Below are positions 51,918 through 60,639 of a DNA stretch of 64,000 nt, one piece after another. Each line of letters starts with the position of its first letter. The stretch's first letter is position 1. The stretch is from assembly GCF_015477775.1 (NCBI RefSeq), contig NZ_JADLQO010000001.1:868001-932000 (forward strand), read 5' to 3'. The stretch comes from Nocardia abscessus. Lineage in GTDB: Bacteria > Actinomycetota > Actinomycetes > Mycobacteriales > Mycobacteriaceae. Both the position numbers and the translations under genes were made by a program. The notes beneath the pieces are model-generated. The model worked only from the letters and a program-made list of their open reading frames with translations, made no database searches and had not been told where the DNA came from.

Positions 51918-53642
51918 CTACTGATCAGCCTTCAACTCGAGTACGCAGTTGCGGCGATAGTCGGTGAGCAAAATCTTGTTCCTGTGGTCCATGAGCAAGT
52001 CACGCGGAGCATCAGGCACTTCGAAATCCTCGCCACGCCCGCAGGCGGGAGCAAGGCTGCTGTTCCAGGTCCACCGCACCAGCCAATCCGCGCCCAGGGC
52101 GACTACTTGGCTGTCTGCGTCGACGATCAAGACGCAGTCGAATGCTGAGTGGACAACGCGCGGCTTGTGCAGGCTGTAGGGGTTCCCCGCCGAGTCGAAG
52201 AACTTGTTCCTCCGCCACAGCACGGCGCCGGACGCAGCGTCCACCAGTAGCACGGTGTCCATTTCGGGATCCACGATGACTACCCGATCATCGAAGATCG
52301 CTGCCTGATGCGGATCGTTCAGACCCGTGACAACCCAGGCGGCAACGCCGTCACAGCGGACCCTGGCTACCCAGCCGGAAGCGCTGTCGACTACGAGTAA
52401 CTCATCGTCGCCCAGCCATCGGCCATCATGAGGGTCCGAGACGGCGAAAGAGTCATTGCCCGAGCGCACGACGCCGAACTCATTCTCGATCGAGCCGTCT
52501 TGACCGACAACAACGAACCGCGAATTCAAGCTGTCCGAGATAATGAGACGACCGCGGTTCGAAATGCGAGCGCTCCGCGGCCACCTCAGCTCCTCGCTTC
52601 GCCCGTCGACGCGTTTCACCTCGCGAAGCTGCCAGCGCAGGCCACCGTCATCGTCCACGCCGATGACTCGGTTGTTGTTCGTGTCCGCGATGACCAGCTC
52701 TCCGGTCGCCGCCCGATCAATGGAGCGGGGCCTGGAAAGCACCAGTCCGGTGGCTTCCGGCCCGCCCCACCGCGCTTGCATGGTCCGCAGGTCAGGACCT
52801 AGTTCCACCACAGAGCGTGCACCTAGATCCGCGACATACACCTTGCCTTCGGCACCGAGGGCGTGCCGGGGATCAATGAGGCGCGCACCCTCCTCAGTAC
52901 CGCCGCAACGTCCCAAAACGCTTCCATCTCGGTCCAACAGCAGGACACGGTGGTTTCCGCTGTCCGTTACCAGGTAACGGCCCTCGGATGCGGTCAACCC
53001 GGTAGGGGTGTTCAGACTGCGCAAGTCTGAATCCGGTTGCCCGAACTGTCCGGTCACGCACTCGAGCCGGCCATCCGGGACCAGCCGCATGAGCGCATGT
53101 CTGCTCGTGTGCACGAACAGGACTGCACCGGCATCCCAACAGATACCGGACGGGACGAAGTGCTCTCCCTCGGGCGGGCGATACAGCCAATGGATGGACC
53201 TGTTCCGCGGGGAGAACGAAGCGATTCCGCCGCCTAACTGTCGGCCGCCGGGACCTTCGACCGAGGCGACGCCGAGGAGTAGATCCCCATCCCCTGTACA
53301 ACACAGCGACATAACGGCGATGTCGGCTGGTGCCCCCACGTCTTGGGCCGAACCATCCGCACAAACCTGAAGCAATGCCCATGAGCCGCGGTTGTGGGTT
53401 CGACCGAATGCGAAGAACTGGCCGTAATCCGGGTGCCACGTCACGTCGAATATGTAGCTGCCAGGAGGGCCCTTCACCTGCCAGCCTGGTCCGGCCGCCA
53501 ACGGTGTAACCCACTGCCTGGTGACATCTATGGCGAAAACACGGCGGGACAGCGGTTCTTCGAGAAGCCGCCCGAATCGCGGCAAAGAGCTGTCGGCAAC
53601 CCACCCCACGATCGGCTTGCCCACAAAACTTCGCTGCCTCAT
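51918..53642 (-). CDS. NHL-repeat beta-propeller protein
   Basis: A 574-residue protein built of repeats of the NHL type, e.g. RYLVTDSGNHRVLLLDRDGSVL, ELVIADTNNNRVIGVDDDGG, RLIISDSLNSRFVVVGQDGS. It has no signal peptide or membrane helix. Its ATG directly follows the P450 stop (TGA|ATG), so the two are translationally coupled. Propellers often act as binding platforms or, rarely, as lyases or cyclases. Here it may hold the P450 substrate; the role is open. Confidence 0.8.
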   Translation of the reverse strand: MRQRSFVGKPIVGWVADSSLPRFGRLLEEPLSRRVFAIDVTRQWVTPLAAGPGWQVKGPPGSYIFDVTWHPDYGQFFAFGRTHNRGSWALLQVCADGSAQDVGAPADIAVMSLCCTGDGDLLLGVASVEGPGGRQLGGGIASFSPRNRSIHWLYRPPEGEHFVPSGICWDAGAVLFVHTSRHALMRLVPDGRLECVTGQFGQPDSDLRSLNTPTGLTASEGRYLVTDSGNHRVLLLDRDGSVLGRCGGTEEGARLIDPRHALGAEGKVYVADLGARSVVELGPDLRTMQARWGGPEATGLVLSRPRSIDRAATGELVIADTNNNRVIGVDDDGGLRWQLREVKRVDGRSEELRWPRSARISNRGRLIISDSLNSRFVVVGQDGSIENEFGVVRSGNDSFAVSDPHDGRWLGDDELLVVDSASGWVARVRCDGVAAWVVTGLNDPHQAAIFDDRVVIVDPEMDTVLLVDAASGAVLWRRNKFFDSAGNPYSLHKPRVVHSAFDCVLIVDADSQVVALGADWLVRWTWNSSLAPACGRGEDFEVPDAPRDLLMDHRNKILLTDYRRNCVLELKADQ

Positions 53643-55013
53643 TCATCGACCTCCGTCGCGCAGGTACATCTCCAGCGATGCGACGCCGCGAAGCACGAGG
53701 TTGGTGCGGAACCGGACAGGAGCAGCGCTGACGGGCTCGAGCCGGGACCAGAGCGGAAGCATCGCCGCGAAGAGAATCTGGGCCTCGAGCCGAGCAAGTG
53801 GCGCACCGAGGCAGTAGTGGATTCCGGTGGAGAAGCTGAGTGGGGGGCCCTCGTCTCGCGTGATCGAGAATCGGTCCGGATCACTGAAGCGGGTCGGATC
53901 CCTGTTCGCAGCACCTAGAAACAGCAGAACCTGTTCCCCCTTCCGGACGACCTGTCCGGAAATCTGCGCGTCCTCGAGCGCTACGCGGCCGACCAGTTGA
54001 ACCGGTGCGTCCCAGCGGAGCATCTCCTCGACGGCGAGCGGAACAATACCGGGGTCGCGGTGGAGCAGTTCTACCGATTCCGGGTGGGACAGCAACGCGT
54101 GGAAGCCATTGGATACCAGGTTCGTGCTGGATTCATAGCCGGCGACGAACAAGAGCAGAAGCATCGAGATCAGTTCTGCCTGGGAGAGCTTCCCGCCCGA
54201 ATCATGAACCCCGACAAGGTCACTGATCAGATCCTCCTCCGGGTGCGCCCGCTTGCTGCGGATGATGGAGGCGAAGTACTCTTCGACCGATTCAGTCGCC
54301 CGGTAGATCTCGTCCAGATTCTGCGAACGCGGTAGCGGTGTATCGAACGCCTGGATGATTCTGCGAATGTGCGGAATCACGTAGTCATGGCCATCGCGTG
54401 GGAGCCCCAACAGCTCGCTGATGACGAGCGCCGGAAGCGGTATTGCCAGATCGGACACCACATCGAACTTGTCGGTAAGGCCTCGCAACAGCTCGTCCAC
54501 GATGGCTGATATTCGCGGCCGCAGATTCTCGACAACCTTGCGTGTGAATACATTCGAGACCAGTCCGCGCAACCGCGAATGCTCCGGGGGATTCAGCTCC
54601 AACATAACGGGAGCACGCTGCGCCACTCGTGGATACCGCTGTATGAATGCCTCGCGCTGTTCCGGAGTCGTGAAATCAGCGGGAGTCGTGGCGGGCGCAT
54701 GTCCGAACCGCCGGTTCTTGAGGATGCCCTCACAGTCGAGAAAGCGTGTCGCCACGAGCGACCCCATCGCACTGCGGTGCAGGCCCGGCTCGGCCAAGAG
54801 CTCGGCATACGACGGGTATGGGTCCTGGCGTCCGCGCTCGGTGGACAGCAAGACAGCGAGTGCTCTATCCAGCGGGTCAAGATCAAATTCGTCAAGATTC
54901 ACAACTGGTGCGATCCCATCTCGTGCAGACTGGTTCTGTCGCTGAAGGTCGGCCGCGTGTGCGACCCTGTCGGCCACCGCCGATCGACAATCTGCATCAG
55001 CACCCGGCCTCAA
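53643..55013 (-). CDS. Cytochrome P450
   Basis: A bacterial class I P450. FSTGIHYCLGAPLAR is the heme-Cys loop; LLLLFVAGYESST is the I-helix oxygen-binding motif; EEMLRWD is the ExxR helix. The longest frame begins at a TTG at 55013, overlapping the preceding gene by 17 bases; GTGs at 54977 and 54902 are alternatives, the latter giving VNLDEFDLDPL, a common P450 opening. It probably hydroxylates or couples an intermediate of the cluster. Confidence 0.88.
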   Translation of the reverse strand: MRPGADADCRSAVADRVAHAADLQRQNQSARDGIAPVVNLDEFDLDPLDRALAVLLSTERGRQDPYPSYAELLAEPGLHRSAMGSLVATRFLDCEGILKNRRFGHAPATTPADFTTPEQREAFIQRYPRVAQRAPVMLELNPPEHSRLRGLVSNVFTRKVVENLRPRISAIVDELLRGLTDKFDVVSDLAIPLPALVISELLGLPRDGHDYVIPHIRRIIQAFDTPLPRSQNLDEIYRATESVEEYFASIIRSKRAHPEEDLISDLVGVHDSGGKLSQAELISMLLLLFVAGYESSTNLVSNGFHALLSHPESVELLHRDPGIVPLAVEEMLRWDAPVQLVGRVALEDAQISGQVVRKGEQVLLFLGAANRDPTRFSDPDRFSITRDEGPPLSFSTGIHYCLGAPLARLEAQILFAAMLPLWSRLEPVSAAPVRFRTNLVLRGVASLEMYLRDGGR

Positions 55014-55827
55014 CCATCACCGTCGCGGCGAACGACTCGAGCACGCGCCGGCCTCCGTCTGGCCAAGTGCACACCAGGTAGTCCCACCCGGACTCCTGCC
55101 AATCCGACACGCTGCGACGGACGTCGTCCAGGGGTTCGGCAACAGACAGCGTTGAGGCACGGAGGATCTCGGACGGCTTCCTGTCGGCGGCCGTTGCAAG
55201 CTCGTCGAGGCGGCGCATGTAAGGCTCCAACGAGGTGGGCGTGCCGTAGGCGTGCCATCCGTCGGCGTACCAGGCCGTCAGGGGGAGTGTGCGCCGTGGC
55301 CCCGTGCCGCCGATCCAAAGCGGTGGCCGTGGCAGCTGCACAGGTCTAGGAAGCATGCGGGCTTCGCTGAGCGACGCGCCGACACCATCGAAGGAGACCC
55401 GCGCACCGGAGAACAGCCGATTGAGAACCTCGATCGTATCCGCGAGCAACTCGAATCGCTCAGCGACGCGTGGGAAAGGTATCCCCAACGACCTGTGCTC
55501 ATCGCCGTTCCAGGCGGCGCCCAGCGCCAGGTTCAAGCGACCACCCGACGCGTGGTCCACCGTTAACGCCTGCGCGGCGAGCAGTGCGGGTCGACGATAG
55601 GTGACGGCAGTTACGAGCAGACCGAGCCTGATTCGATCAGTCAGGCCGGACAACGCGGCCAACGTCGTCATTCCCTCGAATGTCGCATCTACTTGTTCCT
55701 CCGGATTCGAGGCAAGGTGATCGAATCCCCATGCGCAGTCGAACCCGAGCTCCTCGGCAAACCTGACCCGCGACACCACTTCGCTCCACGGCATGTTCTT
55801 CTGGGCGATATCGATCCCAAATCGCAT
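54997..55827 (-). CDS. LLM-class (F420/FMN) oxidoreductase
   Basis: A 276-residue TIM-barrel of the luciferase-like type. It has RFAEELGFDCAWGFDHL, RIRLGLLVTAVTYRRPALLAAQALTVDHASGGRLNLALGAAWN and RPPLWIGGTGPRRTLPL, typical of actinobacterial F420-dependent enzymes. It may reduce or dehydrogenate an intermediate. ATG 55827 is the first gene of the minus-strand operon that diverges from the carrier-protein operon across a 600-base control region. Confidence 0.85.
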   Translation of the reverse strand: MRFGIDIAQKNMPWSEVVSRVRFAEELGFDCAWGFDHLASNPEEQVDATFEGMTTLAALSGLTDRIRLGLLVTAVTYRRPALLAAQALTVDHASGGRLNLALGAAWNGDEHRSLGIPFPRVAERFELLADTIEVLNRLFSGARVSFDGVGASLSEARMLPRPVQLPRPPLWIGGTGPRRTLPLTAWYADGWHAYGTPTSLEPYMRRLDELATAADRKPSEILRASTLSVAEPLDDVRRSVSDWQESGWDYLVCTWPDGGRRVLESFAATVMVEAGC

Positions 55828-56425
55828 TCCGTCCTCGTCTCACACAATCCACGGCCGCTGTCCGGCTCATGCCACCAGCCACATGGCGAGCGCCAACTGT
55901 CGATGTCGACTACTCGCAGGAGGGAATTAGTCAACGGGCAAATTGGCAGCGTGCATCGCAGAAGACCCCCTGGGTGATCGGGTTGGCCCCGTCCTCATCT
56001 GATCAGACCAAATCCGCGGTCCGACAGTCAACGTAGTCGCGGTCGGCCTCTCTGGTCGGGAGTCGGGGTGACACCCAAGGGTTGGTGCGCGAAGGGACGG
56101 GTCTCGGTGATCACCGTTTGTCGGATAGTGTCCTCCCACGTCGGCTGTTCAACCGCTGGTGGTCAGCAGTTGAACAGGTGACGGAGCTGTCCGGACCGGA
56201 CGTTGGCCAACCGTCCACGTGGCCGCTGCCATGTTGGCTCGACCCTGTGCGACGCAGGTGGCGAGCGCGGACCGACTCCGAGATCGACCGGGCGCGCCGA
56301 AGATGTTCATGTAAGACAAACCGTTGCGCACAACAGCTCTCCAATATCGCTCTAATTCTCACTCTGTTGACACCGAGCGCTCAGCTATGTACTTTTCTGG
56401 TAGTACGGGGGAGGTCTGATAATAT
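55828..56425. promoter_or_regulatory. Divergent control region with StrR-type sites and a strong promoter
   Basis: No gene is credible. CTGTTCAAC (56145-56153) and GTTGAACAG (56169-56177) form a perfect inverted repeat with a 15-base spacer. TGTCCGGACCGGAC (56188-56201) is one arm of the 41.9 kb operator. TTGACA (56367-56372), 17 bases, TACTTT (56390-56395) is a near-ideal promoter for the 56426 gene, whose ribosome site GGGGGAGG follows. Both operons probably answer to the StrR-like regulator. Confidence 0.65.
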
Positions 56426-57883
56426 ATGTCCCGCCAATTGGCGCCACTTTTTATTCACGAACTCGTTGCCAACGCTGCCGCACGGGATCCGGATACGGTC
56501 GCGGTCGCGGATCGGAACGGTTCATGGACTTATGCGCAGTTGAACAGCCACGCTGTGGAATACGCGACAACCATTGCTGCAGCCGGTGTGCGCCGCGGAG
56601 ACCGGGTCCTGATCCGCGCCACCGCCGAGCGCTGGGTGCTCGCAGCGATTTATGCCTGCTCCCGTATCGGCGCGATGGCCGTCCCGCTCAATTCCGATCT
56701 GCGACCGACGCAATGGGAGCAGATCAGCTCGGACGCGGAACCAGCACTCGTGATGGGTGGTCCCCTTCCGACCGCCGGCCCGGCGACGGCATGCGAGTCC
56801 GCGTCGCCGGAGGACGCCGATCCCGACGCGGCCGCGCTCCTCCTGTACACCTCCGGCAGCACCGCCGCACCAAAGGCCGTGGTGTGCGCTCACCGCTCGG
56901 TACTGTTCGCGACGACTGCAATCGCCGCTCGGCTGAATTACCGGTCGGACGATGTGGTGCTGTGCCGGCTCCCGCTCTCCTTCGACTACGGCCTCTACCA
57001 AGCCTTTCTGACAGCCTTCTGCGGCGCGACGCTGGTACTGTCCGGGCCCGGCGACGACGCCGGTCTGCTCGGGGTCATGCGCCGCCACGGCGTGACTGTG
57101 GTGCCAGTGGTGCCATCGCTCGCGACGATGCTCGCGCGGCTCGCGGTACGCGGCACGGTCCCTACCATTCGCCTGTTCACCAACACGGGCCAGGAGCTGA
57201 CGCCGCCACAAATCGATGCGCTGCGCCAGGCCTTTCCGTCGGCAGCCGTTCAATTGATGTACGGCACTACCGAATGCAAACGGATCACGATCGGGCAACC
57301 CGACGAAGATCTGGCCCTGCCCGGCTCGGTGGGATCGCCGCTACCCGGCACCAGCGTGCGGATCGTCGACAACGATGCTCGTCCGGTGCCGCCCGGAGTG
57401 GAGGGCCAGATCACAGTTGCCGGACCGCATTTGATGAACGGCTATTGGCGGGACGAGGAGCTCACCGCACGGATATACCGGAAAGACGCCGTCACCGGCG
57501 AGCGGGTGCTCCACACCGGTGACTACGGCCACGTCGATGAGGGCGGCAACCTGTTCTTTCACGGTCGCCGTGACGAGTTGTTCAAACACCATGGCGTACG
57601 GACGAGTGTCGCGGAGATCGAGGCGGCGGCATGTGCGGTGCCGGATGTCGATGAAGCCGCCGTGGTGCCACCGCGCGGTGATGACGAGGCGGTCCTGTTC
57701 GCGGTCACCGTTCTGGCGCCTTCTGAAGTGCTCCGTCGGCTGCGCGACCGGCTGGACCCGCTCAAAGTGCCGACGCACTGCCGGACATTGGCGCGACTTC
57801 CGCTAGGCCCGAGGGGCAAGATCGACCGGACGGCGTTGGCCGCCTTGGTCGATGGTGAGAAAGTGCGAGCCGCTCGTGATTGA
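56426..57883 (+). CDS. AMP-dependent acyl/aminoacyl ligase (carrier-protein loading)
   Basis: A 485-residue adenylating enzyme. A3 core LLYTSGSTAAPKAVV; A5 MYGTTECKR; A7 VLHTGDYGHVDE; the C-terminal catalytic Lys in LPLGPRGKIDRTAL. No fused carrier domain. Size and context resemble stand-alone A-domains such as PigI/RedM (L-prolyl-AMP ligase) and the VinN-type ligases that load a free carrier protein. The binding pocket was not decoded. It is the first gene of a four-gene row ending in a carrier protein. Confidence 0.82.
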   Translation: MSRQLAPLFIHELVANAAARDPDTVAVADRNGSWTYAQLNSHAVEYATTIAAAGVRRGDRVLIRATAERWVLAAIYACSRIGAMAVPLNSDLRPTQWEQISSDAEPALVMGGPLPTAGPATACESASPEDADPDAAALLLYTSGSTAAPKAVVCAHRSVLFATTAIAARLNYRSDDVVLCRLPLSFDYGLYQAFLTAFCGATLVLSGPGDDAGLLGVMRRHGVTVVPVVPSLATMLARLAVRGTVPTIRLFTNTGQELTPPQIDALRQAFPSAAVQLMYGTTECKRITIGQPDEDLALPGSVGSPLPGTSVRIVDNDARPVPPGVEGQITVAGPHLMNGYWRDEELTARIYRKDAVTGERVLHTGDYGHVDEGGNLFFHGRRDELFKHHGVRTSVAEIEAAACAVPDVDEAAVVPPRGDDEAVLFAVTVLAPSEVLRRLRDRLDPLKVPTHCRTLARLPLGPRGKIDRTALAALVDGEKVRAARD

Positions 57884-59126
57884 TCTCGTGACTGATATTG
57901 CCAGCCTGATCAGGCAGTACGGGAGCCCGCTCTATGTCTACCAACTTGATGCGGTAACACGGGCACTCGCGGATTTGCGGGCCGCCCTGCCGACGCAGTC
58001 GGTTGTCTACTACTCGCTCAAGGCAAATCCGCACGTCGCGGTTGCCCGCGAACTGCGGCGGTCCGGCTGCCGAGCGGAGATCAGCTCATCGGGTGAGCTC
58101 GCGGCCGCCCGGTGTGCCGGCTTCCGCGGCGAGGACTGTCTCTATACCGGCCCGGGCAAGACCGACTCCGAGATCGATCACGCGATCGCCGAAGGGGTGC
58201 GACGCTTCTCCGTCGAATCTGCCGGTGAACTCGACCGCATCGGTCGGGCTGCGCTGGCGCACCGCGCCGAAGTGACGGTCTTGTTGCGTGTCAACGGCAG
58301 CTCCGTGGGAGCGAGCGGGCTTCGGATGACCGGAGCCGAGTCCCAGTTCGGAGTGGACGAGGAGCAGGTGATCGCAGATCCTGAACGCTTCAGGAATGTG
58401 CCAGGAGCCCGCCTGGTGGGATTGCATCTGTTCCCTCTCAGCAACGCGCGTGACGAGAACAGCCTGATCGCAGCCTTCCGCGAGAACATCGCCCTCGCCG
58501 CGCGGTTGCGCGACCGGGCCGGGCTGCCGCTGCTCGTCGTCGACCTGGGTGGCGGATTCGCTACGCCGTACGCGCGGCCAGGGGATCGGCCGGTGTATCC
58601 CGGTCTGCGCAAAGCTTTGGATGCCGCGCTGGACGAAGGTCTGCCCGGATGGCGCCATCAGGACGTCGAAATAGCCTTCGAATCCGGCCGGTACCTGGTC
58701 GGCGACAGTGGTCGTTTGATCACAACCGTCCAGGAGGTCAAGACGAGCGGAAACAGCACATTTGTGGTGCTGGACTCCGGGATCAACCACCTCGGCGGGA
58801 TGACCGGGCTGGGCAGACTTGCTCGGCCGTCGGCCACCCCGGACCATACCGGCGGTGACACCGCGACAGTGACGCTGGTCGGGCCGCTATGCACCCCCGC
58901 CGATGTACTCGGTCGCAATGTGGAGGTGTCCGCCCTGGTTCCGGGCGATTTGCTGGTGGTGCCCAACGTGGGCGCGTACGGGTTGAGTGCAAGCCTGGTG
59001 GCATTCCTGGGACGGCCGACACCCGCGGAGGTCGTGCTGGCGCACGACAAGGTTGTGGAAGTGAGGCGGATGCGCCTGACGTACGAAAGCTTTCCGGTGG
59101 AGAAATCGGCAGAGGAGGCGTCGTGA
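57876..59126 (+). CDS. PLP-dependent decarboxylase (LysA/BtrK-like, alanine-racemase fold)
   Basis: About 416 residues from GTG 57876, overlapping the previous gene. YYSLKANPH holds the PLP Lys; GPLCTPADVLGRN has the catalytic Cys near the C-terminus; LLVVDLGGGFATPY is the phosphate-binding Gly run. The fold is that of diaminopimelate/ornithine decarboxylase and of BtrK, which decarboxylates a glutamyl residue bound to the carrier BtrI. In a row of ligase, decarboxylase, dehydrogenase and carrier, an ACP-bound substrate is plausible. Confidence 0.8.
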   Translation: MIDLVTDIASLIRQYGSPLYVYQLDAVTRALADLRAALPTQSVVYYSLKANPHVAVARELRRSGCRAEISSSGELAAARCAGFRGEDCLYTGPGKTDSEIDHAIAEGVRRFSVESAGELDRIGRAALAHRAEVTVLLRVNGSSVGASGLRMTGAESQFGVDEEQVIADPERFRNVPGARLVGLHLFPLSNARDENSLIAAFRENIALAARLRDRAGLPLLVVDLGGGFATPYARPGDRPVYPGLRKALDAALDEGLPGWRHQDVEIAFESGRYLVGDSGRLITTVQEVKTSGNSTFVVLDSGINHLGGMTGLGRLARPSATPDHTGGDTATVTLVGPLCTPADVLGRNVEVSALVPGDLLVVPNVGAYGLSASLVAFLGRPTPAEVVLAHDKVVEVRRMRLTYESFPVEKSAEEAS

Positions 59127-60331
59127 CGAAAGCCGCTGCGCTCGCCGCCGAGCTGGTTCCGGTGCTGGCTCGGCACTCGGCGAAGGCCGACGCCGACGCC
59201 GAATTCCCCCGAGACAGTGTCGAGGCGCTCCGCAAGGCGGGCCTTTTCGGCCTGCTGGTCCCGACCGAGTACGGCGGAATGGGTGGTGACCTCGGCGACA
59301 TGGTCGAGGCGGCGACCCTGCTGGCGGGCGGTTGTCTGTCCACCGCCATGATCTGGGCGATGCACTGCCAGCAGGTCGACGCCGTTGTCCGCCACGCAGG
59401 CGGCGCGCTGCGGGCGGTTCTCCTTCCCCGCATCGCCGTAGACGGGTACTACCTCGCCTCGGTGACCACCGAACCCGGCAAGGGGGCACACCTGCTGACC
59501 GCAAGTTCCGCACTTGTCAGCGAGGACCAGCAGCTGTTGGTGCGGCGCGATGCGCCGGTGGTGACCGGCGGTGAGTTCGCCGACGGATTCTTGGTCACCA
59601 TGCGCGCGGGCGCCGACGAACCACCCAACCGGGTCAGTCTCGTATATCTGGACCGCAGCCAGGTCGAGGCTCGAACGGTGCGTGACTGGAACGCGATGGG
59701 CATGCGCGGCACACGTAGCGTTGCAATGGCGCTCTCTGGCACCGCCTCCGCCGATCAGTTGATCGGAGCCGCGGGCGGGTTCCGAGCGGTGGCTGTGGAC
59801 AGCATGATCCCGGCCGGCCATCTCGCCTGGTCGGCGTGCTGGCTGGGGGCGGCTCGGGCAGCGCTGGACTCCTTGGCTTCGCTCATCAGATCCTCGGACC
59901 GTCCGGCGAGCATCAATATCGACAGCGATCTCGTTCGGCACCGACTCGCCCGCACCCGTGTCGAACTCGAGCTTTGCGGTGCCTATCTACTGCACATTCG
60001 GAACGAGGTGATGAATCGAAGGCGCGTCGAGCGCGGAATGGATGAGTTTGCCTTTCAGATAAAACTCGACACGCTCAAAGTTGCCTGCTCGGAGTTGACG
60101 TTCTCGGCGGTAGACCGCTTGGTCCAGCTCGGTGGCGCAATGACCGGCTATCAGCGCGATGCACCGGTGCCGCTGGAGCGGCATTTCCGCGACCTGCGGT
60201 CGGCCAGTCTCAACTACTCCAACGACCGTCTACTTACCGCCATCGGCACCCTGACCTTGCTGGACGGAGCCGGCTCCCTCTCTGACGGTGCCGAACCGGG
60301 CACATGCCTATGTCACGGGGAGGGCGCGTGA
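59123..60331 (+). CDS. Acyl-CoA-dehydrogenase-like flavoenzyme
   Basis: A 402-residue protein. GLFGLLVPTEYGGMGGDLGD is the N-terminal helical domain signature; ASVTTEPGKGAHLL the FAD/substrate strand; AMGMRGTRSVAMALSG the middle beta-domain; QLGGAMTGYQRDAPVPLERHFRDLR the C-terminal ACAD motif. Relatives in biosynthetic clusters (PigA, CloN3, AnaB) oxidise aminoacyl groups on carrier proteins. GTG 59123 overlaps the decarboxylase stop (GTGA). It likely desaturates the carrier-bound acyl chain. Confidence 0.82.
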   Translation: MTKAAALAAELVPVLARHSAKADADAEFPRDSVEALRKAGLFGLLVPTEYGGMGGDLGDMVEAATLLAGGCLSTAMIWAMHCQQVDAVVRHAGGALRAVLLPRIAVDGYYLASVTTEPGKGAHLLTASSALVSEDQQLLVRRDAPVVTGGEFADGFLVTMRAGADEPPNRVSLVYLDRSQVEARTVRDWNAMGMRGTRSVAMALSGTASADQLIGAAGGFRAVAVDSMIPAGHLAWSACWLGAARAALDSLASLIRSSDRPASINIDSDLVRHRLARTRVELELCGAYLLHIRNEVMNRRRVERGMDEFAFQIKLDTLKVACSELTFSAVDRLVQLGGAMTGYQRDAPVPLERHFRDLRSASLNYSNDRLLTAIGTLTLLDGAGSLSDGAEPGTCLCHGEGA

Positions 60332-60372
60332 CCCCGGCGGCCGATCCAACTACCGGTAACAAAGGAGTTCAT

Positions 60373-60639
60373 ATGAGTCGGCAGCTATGGGCCGAACCGT
60401 TCGAGATGATTTTGCGCACCTATCTACCTTTCCTGTCGGTGGACGAAAAGGTGACTCCGGATATGAACCTCGCTGATCAGGGCCTTGACTCGATGGCCAC
60501 CGTGAGGCTACTGCTCCATCTCGAAGAAACTTTCGATGTGATGGTGCCCGACCATCTGCTCTCCGTGAACACCTTCGCTACGCCTGCCGGGCTCTGGGCG
60601 GTCATTGATGGTCTCCGAGATGGAGATGCAGTCCAGTGA
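60373..60639 (+). CDS. Stand-alone acyl/peptidyl carrier protein
   Basis: An 88-residue carrier protein. The 4'-phosphopantetheine Ser is residue 40 in DQGLDSMATVRLL, with FDVMVPDHLLSVNTFATPAGL as helix III and after. ATG 60373 has AAAGGAG five bases upstream. Size and DSM motif are standard. It would carry the group activated by the 56426 ligase. A free carrier followed by a free condensation domain (61591) suggests transfer of its cargo to an amine. Confidence 0.85.
   Translation: MSRQLWAEPFEMILRTYLPFLSVDEKVTPDMNLADQGLDSMATVRLLLHLEETFDVMVPDHLLSVNTFATPAGLWAVIDGLRDGDAVQ

Noticed and set aside
53931..53965. TCCGGA/TCCGGA repeats resembling the cluster operator
   Set aside because: They lie inside the P450 coding sequence and do not match the 15-base motif exactly.
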